DNA of 64,000 nucleotides from Anaspis maculata. Its lineage: Eukaryota > Arthropoda > Insecta > Coleoptera > Scraptiidae. The stretch lies in assembly GCA_949128115.1 (NCBI GenBank), contig OX421968.1, forward strand, positions 744,001 through 808,000, given 5' to 3'. Of the stretch, positions 48,012-56,354 are shown one piece after another. The notes beneath the pieces were generated by a model. That model was not told the DNA's origin. It made no database searches and saw only the letters and a list, made by a program, of their open reading frames with translations. The stretch's first letter is position 1; every line of letters starts with the position of its first letter. A program made the position numbers and the translations under genes.

Positions 48012-49152
48012 AGTAGGTAGTGGGATACCTTGGACCAGCCCCTCTCCTTCTCCTTTAAGCCCCGCCCCCTCACTCTGAGGCCACGCCCACCTGTCAGATT
48101 TTGACAGGTGACATTTGACAGCTGTCATCTGTCAGATTTTGACAGCTGTCACATTTGACAGGTGACTTTTGACAGCTGTCACATTTGACAGGTGACGTTT
48201 GACAGCTGTCACATTTGACAGGTGACTTTTGACAGCTGTCACATTTGACAGGTGACGTTTGACAGCTGTCACATTTGACAGGTGACGTTTGACGGCTGTC
48301 ACATTTGACAGGTGACATTTGACAGCTGTCTAACTTGACAGGTGATGGCCGCCATGACAGTGGAGGGAAAGCGGGAAATTTGAATTAGACAGCTGTCTCA
48401 ATTGACAATTGACAGCCGTCAGATGATGGCCGCCATGACGGTTGAGGGAAGAGCGGGAAATTTGAATTTGAAATCTGACGTATGTGATAGGTGACAGCTG
48501 TCAGATTGACATTTGATACCTGTCAGATGATGGACGCCATGACAGTTGAGAAAAGAGCGGGACATTTGAATTTGAAAGGTGACGTACGTGACAGCTGACG
48601 TATGTGGCAGGTGACAGCTGTCAGATTGACATTTGACACCTGTCAGATGATGGCCGCCATGACAGTTGAGAAAAGAGCGGGAAATTTGAAATAGACAGGT
48701 GACAGGTTTTTGACAAATGGTTGATGATGGACGCCATGACAGTTTTCGGAACTGTGCTATCTTCAAGCCTCCGCTAGATAGAGCTGCCTACTACAGGTTT
48801 CTAACGGTGATTTCCTCAAGCTTCCGCTAGATGGAGCCACTGGTATTAGAGGTTTCTAACTGTGATATCCGCAAGCCTCCGATAGATGGAACCACCCGGA
48901 AGTTTGTTGTAAAAGAGCGGGAAATTTGAATTTCAAACAAATTGGTGATTCTGATAGGTACCTACAGCTAACTTGTTCGCCAACGCGGGTTTCTAACTGT
49001 GGTATCCTCAAGCCTCAGCTAGATGGAACCACTTCATATATCTGTCCGTTTGTTGTAAATGAGCGGGAAATTCAAATTCGGTAGGCCATAGATATAGGTG
49101 ACATTTGACATATGCCTAATTCAAATATGACGGGTGACAGATGATGGCCGCC
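48012..49152. repeat. left terminal inverted repeat (1,141 bp)
   Basis: Inverse of 56355..57495, with one visible mismatch near the inner edge (GATGGCCGCC versus GATAGCCGCC). It holds a 30 bp minisatellite, repeated GCGGGAAATTTGAA boxes, ATGGCCGCCATGACAGT palindromic boxes and CTCAAGCCTCCGCTAGATGG repeats. Open frames inside it are by-products of the repeats and occur identically in the right copy. Confidence 0.95.
48141..48350. repeat. 30 bp minisatellite in the left TIR
   Basis: About seven units of GACAGCTGTCACATTTGACA plus GGTGACNTTT, each holding the palindrome GACAGCTGTC with an E-box core CAGCTG. Units start every 30 bp from 48141. The mirror copy is at 57157..57366. Confidence 0.95.
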
Positions 49153-49764
49153 ATGACATTCAGAAAATGAGCGGGCATTTTGAAATAGACAAATGACGTA
49201 GGTGGCAAATGATTGATGATGATCGCCATGACAGTTTTGGAACTGTGCTATCCTCAAGTCTCCGCTAGATAGAGTTGCCTACTACAAGTTCCTGACTGTC
49301 AGATGATGGCCGGCATGACAGTTTAGAGAAAAGCGGGAAATTTGAATTTCAAAACAGAAAGCGAGAAGTTTGAATTTGACTCTCGCTTGATGGGGCAACC
49401 GGTATTACAGATTCCTAACTGTGATACTTACTTTCAAGCCTCCATTAGATTGAACCGTCTAATACGTCTGGCAGTTTGATTCAAATATCTTGGCGCTAAA
49501 TTCAAAGATCCAAACTGCTAAAAATAGCGAGGATGTGTGGACAAGAATTTTGAATAGTGTCAGAATTCAATGATATCAATAATATACTAGAGAAGATTTT
49601 GCCTTTATCTGAATACCTACTTACTAAGGCTTGCGTTATGACAGATTTAAGTTCTATACATCTAAAAACAAACAAAAAACACGTTTATATCACACCCAGA
49701 AATTAGAATATATTTCTCACAAACTAAATAAACACTTATAATGATACATTTTTCATCATAATTG
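49153..49764. other. non-coding inner segment next to the left TIR
   Basis: It continues the TIR-type repeats outside the duplicated region (CTCCGCTAGATAGAG near 49259, AAGCGGGAAATTTGAATT near 49331, CTCGCTTGATGGGGCAACC) and then becomes AT-rich before the stop of the 107 aa gene. It probably includes 3' untranslated sequence. Confidence 0.6.
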
Positions 49765-50088
49765 TCAAATTTTGGCGATATCGATTATTGCGCACAGAGA
49801 TCCGCGAATGGTGATAATTTTCTTCACTTCCAGGTACATTTTGCCTCCGTGATTTGAATTGAAGTCCTCAATTGCAGCGTTATGGAATATTTCGCGATAC
49901 CGTTTTGGTAGGTTGACTAAGAAGTCACCCAAATCTGCTACAACGGTGTCTCCATACCGTGTTGGGTTTCTTGATATTTTGTAGATTTTGTAATGGGTGC
50001 CTATTTCCAAAGTTGATAGTTTAATGAACTCCTTCAAGGCACCAGCGCGGTCTAGTTCCTCGAAATTCATAGTAAATCGAAACTTCAC
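49765..50088 (-). CDS. 107 aa OB-fold-like protein, candidate ssDNA-binding protein
   Basis: This is the last gene of the element. It has a segment LKEFIKLSTLEIGTHYKIYK with ISRNPTRYGDTVVADLGDFL and VNLPKRYREIF. The pattern of an initial Y-x-I strand, T-x-YG and LP-x-R resembles a small OB-fold-like family seen with insect virus-like elements; that resemblance is from memory. A role in binding single-stranded DNA is inference. The start at 50088 gives a short N-terminal MKFRFTMNF, and the second Met (residue 7) is an alternative start. It is separated from the 169 aa gene by 636 bp of non-coding repeat. Confidence 0.65.
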   Translation of the reverse strand: MKFRFTMNFEELDRAGALKEFIKLSTLEIGTHYKIYKISRNPTRYGDTVVADLGDFLVNLPKRYREIFHNAAIEDFNSNHGGKMYLEVKKIITIRGSLCAIIDIAKI

Positions 50089-50724
50089 GATTTTGAAAAA
50101 ACAAAATTAATATTAACGACGGAACTTCACAATGGCTACTGTAGTAGAACTTCTTTCAACCGAACTATTAATACCAGCACTATCTCTGCCTCATTACACA
50201 CAGGACAAAATCGTAATTCTCAATAAACCTGACTAGCTATTTTGTGTCTCTTTTTGTTTGGTGAAAAAGAATTCAAACCTTATCAAAATTTGAAGTAATG
50301 TTTTTCTGTTTCTGCATGTTTTTGTAGGTAGGTAGGTAGGTTATATCTACTGGTGATTTAATTCAAATAAAAAAACGACTGAAATGTTTCGTCAATGCGA
50401 GTTTCTGTGATATCCTCAAGCCGCCACTAGATGGAACCACCTCATATATCTGTCTGTTTGTTGTAAATGAGCGGGAAACTTGACTTCGATAGATAAAGGT
50501 GACATTAAATTCGTGATTCTGCAAGTAGGTACCTACAACTAACTTGTCCACCAATGCGATATTGCAAGGATGTTTTGTTTTGTTGCATTATAATAAAAAA
50601 CGAATAAACTTTTCACATTTTTATTAAAAATTATCATCTATTCAGTTAGGTATTGTAGTTACAAAATAATTATTTATCCTAATATACAGAGTTTACGCTG
50701 TGAAATATGTGCAAAAGACCAACT
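50089..50724. other. non-coding repeat spacer inside the element
   Basis: It contains another block of the TIR-type repeat (TCCTCAAGCCGCCACTAGATGGAACCACC near 50413, TGTAAATGAGCGGGAAACTT near 50462) and a GTAGGTAGGTAGG run at 50327. It is likely the promoter or upstream region of the 107 aa gene. Confidence 0.55.
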
Positions 50725-51234
50725 TTAATTGATAGATTTGGAAAATTTCTCCAAAATATCTAGTAATTTCAGGAGCTCATCATATTTCTCAGAAATTAAA
50801 TTCCATTCACTTTTGACCAGAGAAATTTCTGGATGTAGCCCGACAGAGAAATAAATGTCGTGAAGTTCTTGTTCTTTCCGAAATTTAACTACTTTTCGAC
50901 GTCCACTTCCATCAAAGTCAATATTTATGAATGGTAGGTTTTCAGTTGCTGGTATTGGAACGGCATTAGTGTTGAGAAAACCGTCGATTTTCGTTTTGCA
51001 GCCTGATGTTTCGATATTTTTGAATACTTCCGGTGATATGAGAAGTCTTCCTCTGTTTCTTTCTTCAATGACGACACATGGAACCATTCCAACCAAACAA
51101 GGTACTAATCGCTTCGAACCACTTTTGTTTAGAGGATATTCTGTTGACAAAGCATACAAATGTTGAAGGAACTCCATGATGTTCACTATGCTATGGGTCT
51201 TGACAGAATGATGTTTTTGAAGGTTCTTTTCCAA
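50725..51234 (-). CDS. 169 aa protein of unknown function
   Basis: This ORF lies directly downstream of the capsid-like gene (58 bp gap) on the same strand. It has a hydrophobic-alternating central region (RLVPCLVGMVPCVVIEE, RGRLLISPEVFKNIE) and a Leu/Ile-rich C-terminal helix (YDELLKLLDILEKFSKSIN). I recognise no family. Its place after the capsid-like gene makes a minor capsid or penton-like protein possible, but nothing in the sequence proves it. Met 20 (MEFLQHLYALST) is an alternative start at about 51177. Confidence 0.65.
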   Translation of the reverse strand: MEKNLQKHHSVKTHSIVNIMEFLQHLYALSTEYPLNKSGSKRLVPCLVGMVPCVVIEERNRGRLLISPEVFKNIETSGCKTKIDGFLNTNAVPIPATENLPFINIDFDGSGRRKVVKFRKEQELHDIYFSVGLHPEISLVKSEWNLISEKYDELLKLLDILEKFSKSIN

Positions 51235-51292
51235 TTTATAGGCGATTTTCGCGTTCCAAAGTGTAGGTTTACGCCTTCTCTAGCCGAAACGT

Positions 51293-52534
51293 TTATAGGG
51301 AGACTCTTTTTCGAACGATGCTGGTTAGTGGATTATATTCAATTATTCGATCGTGTATTATCAGACAGTAAGCAGTTGTATCGTTGGGAAAAGCAGCGGA
51401 TGCTTCAAATTCAAGCTTAACATCAACTGGACTTGTTTTTACAACTTCTGACTGCTTTGAACAATCAATTACAATTAAAGGGGCAATATCTTTAAAATTT
51501 TCAAATGATAGAAGTGGATAGGTTACTTCATCGTTATAAAATGATTCTCGGAATTTGTAATATAAATTGTATGGCAAAGCATAGTAATTTTTGGCGAAGT
51601 CAATATTTAAATCATCATACGGGTATGATTTAGAATTGAGAAATAATTTGACATTGCTGATGTTGCAATGATCGAATATGCTAGTGTCTTTTTTCACTGT
51701 ATTATTTCTTCCTGTTTGGAAAGCCAGAATCACATAGCGAGGTTTCTCCATTTGAGTTGAAGTCTTGATACTCCATACTTGTTTTCGAGATGATGGTAGT
51801 ACTGGATATTCAAAAAGCTCCCAACTTCGAAAACCGACTGAAATAATTTTTTCGGTCTTCAAATATTGCATCAAATAAAGTCTCTGATGATCATCAACTC
51901 CAACATACGGAACGTTCCAAGACAATTTTGTTATCTCGATTGTTGCTTTGGGGGGCTCTTCATTTTGTACCAATACAGGTGATACATAACAATTATCCTG
52001 ATTTCTAGATCTCAAAAGTATTAATTCTTGTTTAACGTTTATTATAACTTTCCGATAATCCTCTGCAAAGCCAATCAGATTGGACAGCGGTAAGCAAACA
52101 CTGAAGAAGCCATTTTTCACGATGTCAAGCGAACTACTTTGTGGTCTGCACCATCCATGATGTTGATGTTTGTCATATCCCAGAGAAGAAGACACGAATG
52201 TTTTAAGAGTAGTGGTTATTCCCAGATTTCTTACTCGATCGATTTCTACACCACCGAGTTCGTATCTAATGTCATCGAACAGGAAAGCAAAAGCATTATT
52301 GATCAATTTACAGGAATCCTTGGCTTTAGCACTACCATCTTCATTTAAAAATTTTCCTTCTAAGTATAAAAAACTTTGACTAGGTAATGTGTAAATATCC
52401 TGATGTTGAAGGCTGATGCGTATCTCATCCCCCGGTTGAAATTTATTTGCAGCATAGGGATGATGACTGTGAAACTCAATACCTTCTATTGAATTATCAG
52501 CTGCGGGTGTTTCTTCTAATTCCAACATATCCAT
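51293..52534 (-). CDS. major capsid protein candidate (double jelly-roll-like), 413 aa
   Basis: The protein begins with an acidic stretch and then FHSHHPYAANKFQPGDEIRI, LPSQSFLYLEGKF and NNAFAFLFDDIRYELGGVEI, and ends TTAYCLIIHDRIIEYNPLTS. Related proteins recur in insect genomes as uncharacterised ORFs next to the same integrase, ATPase and protease genes. Beta-strand-rich alternation throughout and its location between protease and ATPase-side genes fit a double jelly-roll major capsid protein. The length is short compared with classical Polinton capsids (about 500-700 aa). Assignment is inference from context and pattern, not from a motif. Confidence 0.62.
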   Translation of the reverse strand: MDMLELEETPAADNSIEGIEFHSHHPYAANKFQPGDEIRISLQHQDIYTLPSQSFLYLEGKFLNEDGSAKAKDSCKLINNAFAFLFDDIRYELGGVEIDRVRNLGITTTLKTFVSSSLGYDKHQHHGWCRPQSSSLDIVKNGFFSVCLPLSNLIGFAEDYRKVIINVKQELILLRSRNQDNCYVSPVLVQNEEPPKATIEITKLSWNVPYVGVDDHQRLYLMQYLKTEKIISVGFRSWELFEYPVLPSSRKQVWSIKTSTQMEKPRYVILAFQTGRNNTVKKDTSIFDHCNISNVKLFLNSKSYPYDDLNIDFAKNYYALPYNLYYKFRESFYNDEVTYPLLSFENFKDIAPLIVIDCSKQSEVVKTSPVDVKLEFEASAAFPNDTTAYCLIIHDRIIEYNPLTSIVRKRVSL

Positions 52535-52689
52535 CGTGATGTTACCATGGAATTTTATAACCCATCAACTGCAAAAATTTTATATTTTTTGCTGTAAGCC
52601 TTGTGTTAGGCTTGCTTGTGGTATTTAGACTGTGCTTTTTCTTAGATATACATCGTGATTTATATACTTTTCCAAAATTCAAACCCATG
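52535..52689. other. AT-rich spacer between capsid-like and protease genes
   Basis: 155 bp non-coding, T-rich on the plus strand. It may contain the capsid gene promoter. Confidence 0.5.
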
Positions 52690-53145
52690 TTAGCAGATGT
52701 AACCTAGTAAAAATAATAAGCACAGTTGTCCGCAGATGTACGTATTGGGTTCTTGATATTTAGTCCTATTTACAGTGATGTTAAATCCTTTCATATATCG
52801 ACTCAAACTTCTTGGAGGCTTTTTGTTCCCTAAGCTGTTGAAAAACTTCACACTGTTGCCAACTTTTTTGTAACAAACCCAATGAGTACCACTTCTTCTG
52901 ATAGTATCTAAGTTCAAAATTGCAAATTCGATTTTCTTAGGCTTTTTGGGGAGTGTATCGCTCATAAAAACACCTCTGAAATGTGGTATTTTGTATTTCT
53001 TTGCTAGATAAGCCAAATCTACATTTGACAATTTTCTTTTCGGTAAAAGAGATAAAAAATTGTCTGCACTAATGGATAAACCAGATCCAAACCGCGGTGT
53101 TGGTATAATACGCTTTTTTCGTGAGCCTCTCGAAGGTTTTACCAT
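52690..53145 (-). CDS. adenain-type (Ulp1-like) cysteine protease, 151 aa
   Basis: The catalytic pattern of adenoviral and Polinton maturation proteases is visible: His88 in GTHWVCY, Asn103 in FFNSLG at the position usually held by Asp, Gln131 in YQEPNTYICGQ and Cys138 in the same motif. The N-terminal 30 residues are basic (KPSRGSRKKRIIPTPRFGSG). In related viruses this enzyme cleaves capsid and core precursors during virion maturation. The length is near the lower end for the family. The replacement of the usual Asp by Asn is tolerated in some members. A 48 bp gap separates it from the integrase. Confidence 0.87.
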   Translation of the reverse strand: MVKPSRGSRKKRIIPTPRFGSGLSISADNFLSLLPKRKLSNVDLAYLAKKYKIPHFRGVFMSDTLPKKPKKIEFAILNLDTIRRSGTHWVCYKKVGNSVKFFNSLGNKKPPRSLSRYMKGFNITVNRTKYQEPNTYICGQLCLLFLLGYIC

Positions 53146-53193
53146 GACTAGGACATAAGCAAGAATGCTGTCGAAATAAAAAACACTTTCTAT

Positions 53194-54126
53194 TTATACT
53201 ATATCATTTTTATTAATCCAACTATTATGCATTGTGTCAAAACCTAACCATTTAACAAGAGCTTTATTTCCTTTCAGCTTCAGAATCTTCTCAACCAGAT
53301 AGTGTTTCGGATACTTGACGTGTTGAATTTCTTCCTTGTAGAAACCACCAGCTATATCTTTCCCAAGTGAATCTTTTAAAAGATACGTTACAGGATCTGT
53401 TCTTTTAATTTTTCTGATCTTGAATATTTCAGTACTCCATGAAGGAGTATATCCCTTAGCAAATAACGCTTTGTATTTGGAAATTCTCACATGATCTCCA
53501 ACTTTATGATTCGGAAGAACTTTTGGAGGTGTATCATCATCTTTGTAAACATATTTCAACAGATATTTCTCAATACGTTTCCCTTTAACTGAAATTGGAC
53601 TTCTCCCAATAGTTCTATGTTTAGTTTCATTATACTTTGATACCAATGATTCTATGATTGTATACCATTTATAGTTTCCTTGTAGACTGAACTGCTTCCA
53701 AAGAGCGTTTTTCAGCGTTCTGTTGAATCGTTCAACGATAGAGGCCTTGAGAGTGCTATATGTTGAGTAGTGGTTGATTTTGCATCTTTTTGTGATAGAT
53801 TTGAATAATTTGTTGTAAAATTCAGTTCCATCATCAGTTTGTAGATTTTTAGGCGCTCTTTTTCCTAGTAAGATGTTTTCAAACGCGGTTGCAACCTCTG
53901 CAGCAGATTTTTGTCTCAGTGGTCGTACCCAGGCGTACTTTGAAAAGCAATCAATCACACAGAGTAAATAGGAATATCCTCTATTTTTTTCAGCATAAAG
54001 CTTCAAGTCAATAAGATCGGCTTGCCACAAATCATCTATGCCTTTTAGTATAACTCGTCTCCTTTTGAAATTTTTTCTGGCTGGTTTATGGATTTCATCC
54101 ACAATTTGCTTTTTCACAGTTGACAT
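53194..54126 (-). CDS. retroviral-type integrase (rve) with C-terminal chromodomain, 310 aa
   Basis: The DDE triad is visible as Asp37 in LWQADLIDL, Asp98 in LQTDDGTEF and Glu132 in ASIVERFNRTLK, in the order and approximate spacing of Polinton integrases. The C-terminal 40 residues (YLVEKILKLKGNKALVKWLG, then NSWINKNDIV) form a chromodomain, which can steer integration to marked chromatin. No N-terminal HHCC zinc finger precedes the core; the protein starts with a basic segment (KPARKNFKRRRVILKG), as in the shorter integrases annotated elsewhere as F54H12.3-like. It should catalyse the strand transfer that produced the 6 bp duplication. Confidence 0.93.
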   Translation of the reverse strand: MSTVKKQIVDEIHKPARKNFKRRRVILKGIDDLWQADLIDLKLYAEKNRGYSYLLCVIDCFSKYAWVRPLRQKSAAEVATAFENILLGKRAPKNLQTDDGTEFYNKLFKSITKRCKINHYSTYSTLKASIVERFNRTLKNALWKQFSLQGNYKWYTIIESLVSKYNETKHRTIGRSPISVKGKRIEKYLLKYVYKDDDTPPKVLPNHKVGDHVRISKYKALFAKGYTPSWSTEIFKIRKIKRTDPVTYLLKDSLGKDIAGGFYKEEIQHVKYPKHYLVEKILKLKGNKALVKWLGFDTMHNSWINKNDIV

Positions 54127-54176
54127 TGTTCTTGGAGCACATCTAGAGACAGACTAATTAAAAATACTCCTGCATT

Positions 54177-55373
54177 TTATAAAATAATCCCCGATTCCCT
54201 CAAGCTCCTCTCAATACGTATAATTTCTTGTGAGTGGTCAGATGTTTTATCATAGAATAAGGTTTCTAGCTGTTCAACCAATTTATTTGCATTTATTTCT
54301 TTCACACCTCCACCAGTTTTACTTTTAGCTTTGTTTCGAGATATAGACAATAAAGGTTCAATAACCGTTTTGTACTTTGGATTTCTCTTCACTTTTTCAC
54401 AAATATTTTCGGTCGAACTATAACGTTTTCGAAGCGCATTGGTCGTTTTTAAAATCGTACAATATAATTTTTTATCTGCTTCTTGAATCACTCCCAAATT
54501 AGGATCTTTCTTGAAGATCAGTTCAGCCAGGCCTGGAGTAATGTCGTAAGTTCGATCATCCACTTCTAGCTGATTTTCTTTGAAATTTATAACAGAATCT
54601 CCAAGAATATAACGTCTGTCTGAATATCTAACGCCCGACGTTAAATCCATTGTACTGCAATCACCGCCACTTTTGAGTTTGGAGAGGTAATAGGAAACAT
54701 CTAAATGTTGTTTGCGCGTGTTAGCTGCTGACGACGGTTGCTCTATGTGTGTTTTCTTCTCTTCTCCTTCTCTACTTTGACTATTCGATTGTAATTCATT
54801 TTCATTCAATTTTGAACTTGATGTGGTAGATGTCGTTAGGTTTGCTGAGTTATACTTCATATTGCGGTAATGTACAACATCCCGAGGTCGCGTCAATTTG
54901 GGTTGATTCTCCAATGTGAAGATTGTTTCCTGACTTGGTGTGGTAAAAGCTGATGCTTTCGAGGATTCTTCTTTCTCTTCTTTATCTTCTCTTTGGGGCT
55001 GACATTTAGTTTCGGAAATAGAAACTGATTCACGGTCCGATGTGGTATGTGTTGGTTTTAGTGATTTATTTTTTATATTTCTGAGATGTACAACGTTCCG
55101 AGGTCGCTTTAATGTTTTCTTGTGTTGTTCTTTGCTTGTTGAAGACGTGCATTTGGAAATTATAGGTGGTAGTGCTGATATTGATTTTTGACTATGATTA
55201 GTAGTGCTTCCCAAAATTTTGCTTAGCGGTTCTGTTATTGGTCTGTATTTCATTTTCAAAAATTCCTCATCATCTTCTCGTTTTCTTTTGATTAAATTAC
55301 ATTTTTCTCTTATAATATTTCTAGTGTGAATAATGTTCTGTTGTAAGTCGAGGGAAGTACTTTCCCTTTGCAT
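54177..55373 (-). CDS. 398 aa basic protein with DUF8207-like C-terminal domain
   Basis: The N-terminal ~230 residues are low-complexity, rich in Ser, Thr, Lys and Glu, and contain three copies of a short basic motif: RNIIREKCNL, HLRNIKNKSL and HYRNMKYNS, the latter two after RPR(N/D)VV. The C-terminal ~160 residues carry GVRYSDRRYILGDSVINFKE, LEVDDRTYDITPGLAELIFK and a basic tail. That block matches my memory of the DUF8207 family found in insect virus-like elements. The function is unknown; a nucleic-acid-binding core or terminal-protein-like role is conceivable but unproven. It starts 33 bp after the ATPase stop. Confidence 0.72.
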   Translation of the reverse strand: MQRESTSLDLQQNIIHTRNIIREKCNLIKRKREDDEEFLKMKYRPITEPLSKILGSTTNHSQKSISALPPIISKCTSSTSKEQHKKTLKRPRNVVHLRNIKNKSLKPTHTTSDRESVSISETKCQPQREDKEEKEESSKASAFTTPSQETIFTLENQPKLTRPRDVVHYRNMKYNSANLTTSTTSSSKLNENELQSNSQSREGEEKKTHIEQPSSAANTRKQHLDVSYYLSKLKSGGDCSTMDLTSGVRYSDRRYILGDSVINFKENQLEVDDRTYDITPGLAELIFKKDPNLGVIQEADKKLYCTILKTTNALRKRYSSTENICEKVKRNPKYKTVIEPLLSISRNKAKSKTGGGVKEINANKLVEQLETLFYDKTSDHSQEIIRIERSLRESGIIL

Positions 55374-55406
55374 GACTGAAATAACACTGAGGTGTTTGCT
55401 GAAATG

Positions 55407-56096
55407 TTACAGTATTATAAATACGTCAAAGCCCTTCCTGTAGCGACCATTCTTAGGCTCACGATCTTTATCAATAACCAAAAATCCATATTTATAATCA
55501 TTCCAACAGAGCGCACATACTTCTTGGAAGGTTTTAAAAGACATGTCCGAATTAATATGGTCGTCGTATATCTTTCTCAAATTCATATTATCTTGTTTGA
55601 ATAATACCAGTAGGTTTGCGTTATCTCGAATTAAATGTTTTGGAATTCTACTATAACTCTGACACAAGTAAAAACTGTCAATTCCATTATGACGTCCCAT
55701 GCAAAAATATGATCTGACTGCATGTTGCTTATCACATGCTATATCATCAAATATGAAAATAGAATTGGATAAAGCGTCATTCGGTGGTGGTATTTCATCA
55801 TTGTTACCATAAGTAAAGAATTGAATTTCCTTAATCGGCGAAAGGATATCTGCAAGCTGCAGATATTTGAATTGATGTAATGATTTACTAAATACGTACA
55901 GATTCTCAAATTTCAATCCATTTTTGTCGTAAATCAGACTCAACATCAAATTTGTTTTTCCACAGTTCGATGGACCGCAAATTAAGCATCTGACGTTTGT
56001 TGGCAACAAAGATCCATGTTTAGATGAATCAGATACATAACTAGAATTATGAATAGCATTAATGCATATAGTAGCATGTTGCTTGATCAAACGCAT
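55407..56096 (-). CDS. FtsK/HerA-like DNA-packaging ATPase, 229 aa
   Basis: Walker A is GPSNCGKT at residues 41-48 and Walker B is SIFIFDDI at about 112-119. The conserved downstream stretch QSYSRIPKHLIRDNANLLVL is typical of Polinton, adintovirus and virophage packaging ATPases. I chose Met at 56096 (MRLIKQHATI) because the open frame further upstream to 56366 runs through a 20 bp tandem repeat and has no family resemblance. The protein should pump genome DNA into preformed capsids. It is the first gene after the right TIR. Confidence 0.9.
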   Translation of the reverse strand: MRLIKQHATICINAIHNSSYVSDSSKHGSLLPTNVRCLICGPSNCGKTNLMLSLIYDKNGLKFENLYVFSKSLHQFKYLQLADILSPIKEIQFFTYGNNDEIPPPNDALSNSIFIFDDIACDKQHAVRSYFCMGRHNGIDSFYLCQSYSRIPKHLIRDNANLLVLFKQDNMNLRKIYDDHINSDMSFKTFQEVCALCWNDYKYGFLVIDKDREPKNGRYRKGFDVFIIL

Positions 56097-56204
56097 CTTG
56101 ACAACTGTCTTGAAGAAGGAAAACTGTTTTAGATATAATAATAAATATAATCTCGTATTAGTCATTAGTTCATGGGTGGAGTAGAGTAAAACGTAGGTAT
56201 GTAT

Positions 56205-56354
56205 AAGCAGCATCCCACTGTCCCATTGTGTGTCCCACTGTCCCATTTTGTGTCCCACTGTCCCACTTTGTGTCCCACTGTCCCATTTTGTGTCTGACTG
56301 TCTAATTTTGTGTCCAATGTAATAGTATAAGCAACGTCCCATTGTCCCATTTTG
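56205..56354. repeat. 20 bp tandem repeat upstream of the ATPase gene
   Basis: About six units of TGTCCCACTGTCCCATTTTG with few changes, directly abutting the inner end of the right TIR. It is unique to this side of the element. Confidence 0.92.

Noticed and set aside
48094..48318. 74-codon ORF with a decapeptide SPVKCDSCQ repeat in each TIR
   Set aside because: The 30 bp minisatellite keeps the frame open. The CxxC pattern is striking, but no start context or family supports a gene.
48419..48766. 115-codon ORF in each TIR
   Set aside because: It spans the repeated GCGGGAAA/ATGGCCGCCAT boxes and has no protein-like features. Identity of the two copies is explained by the TIR.
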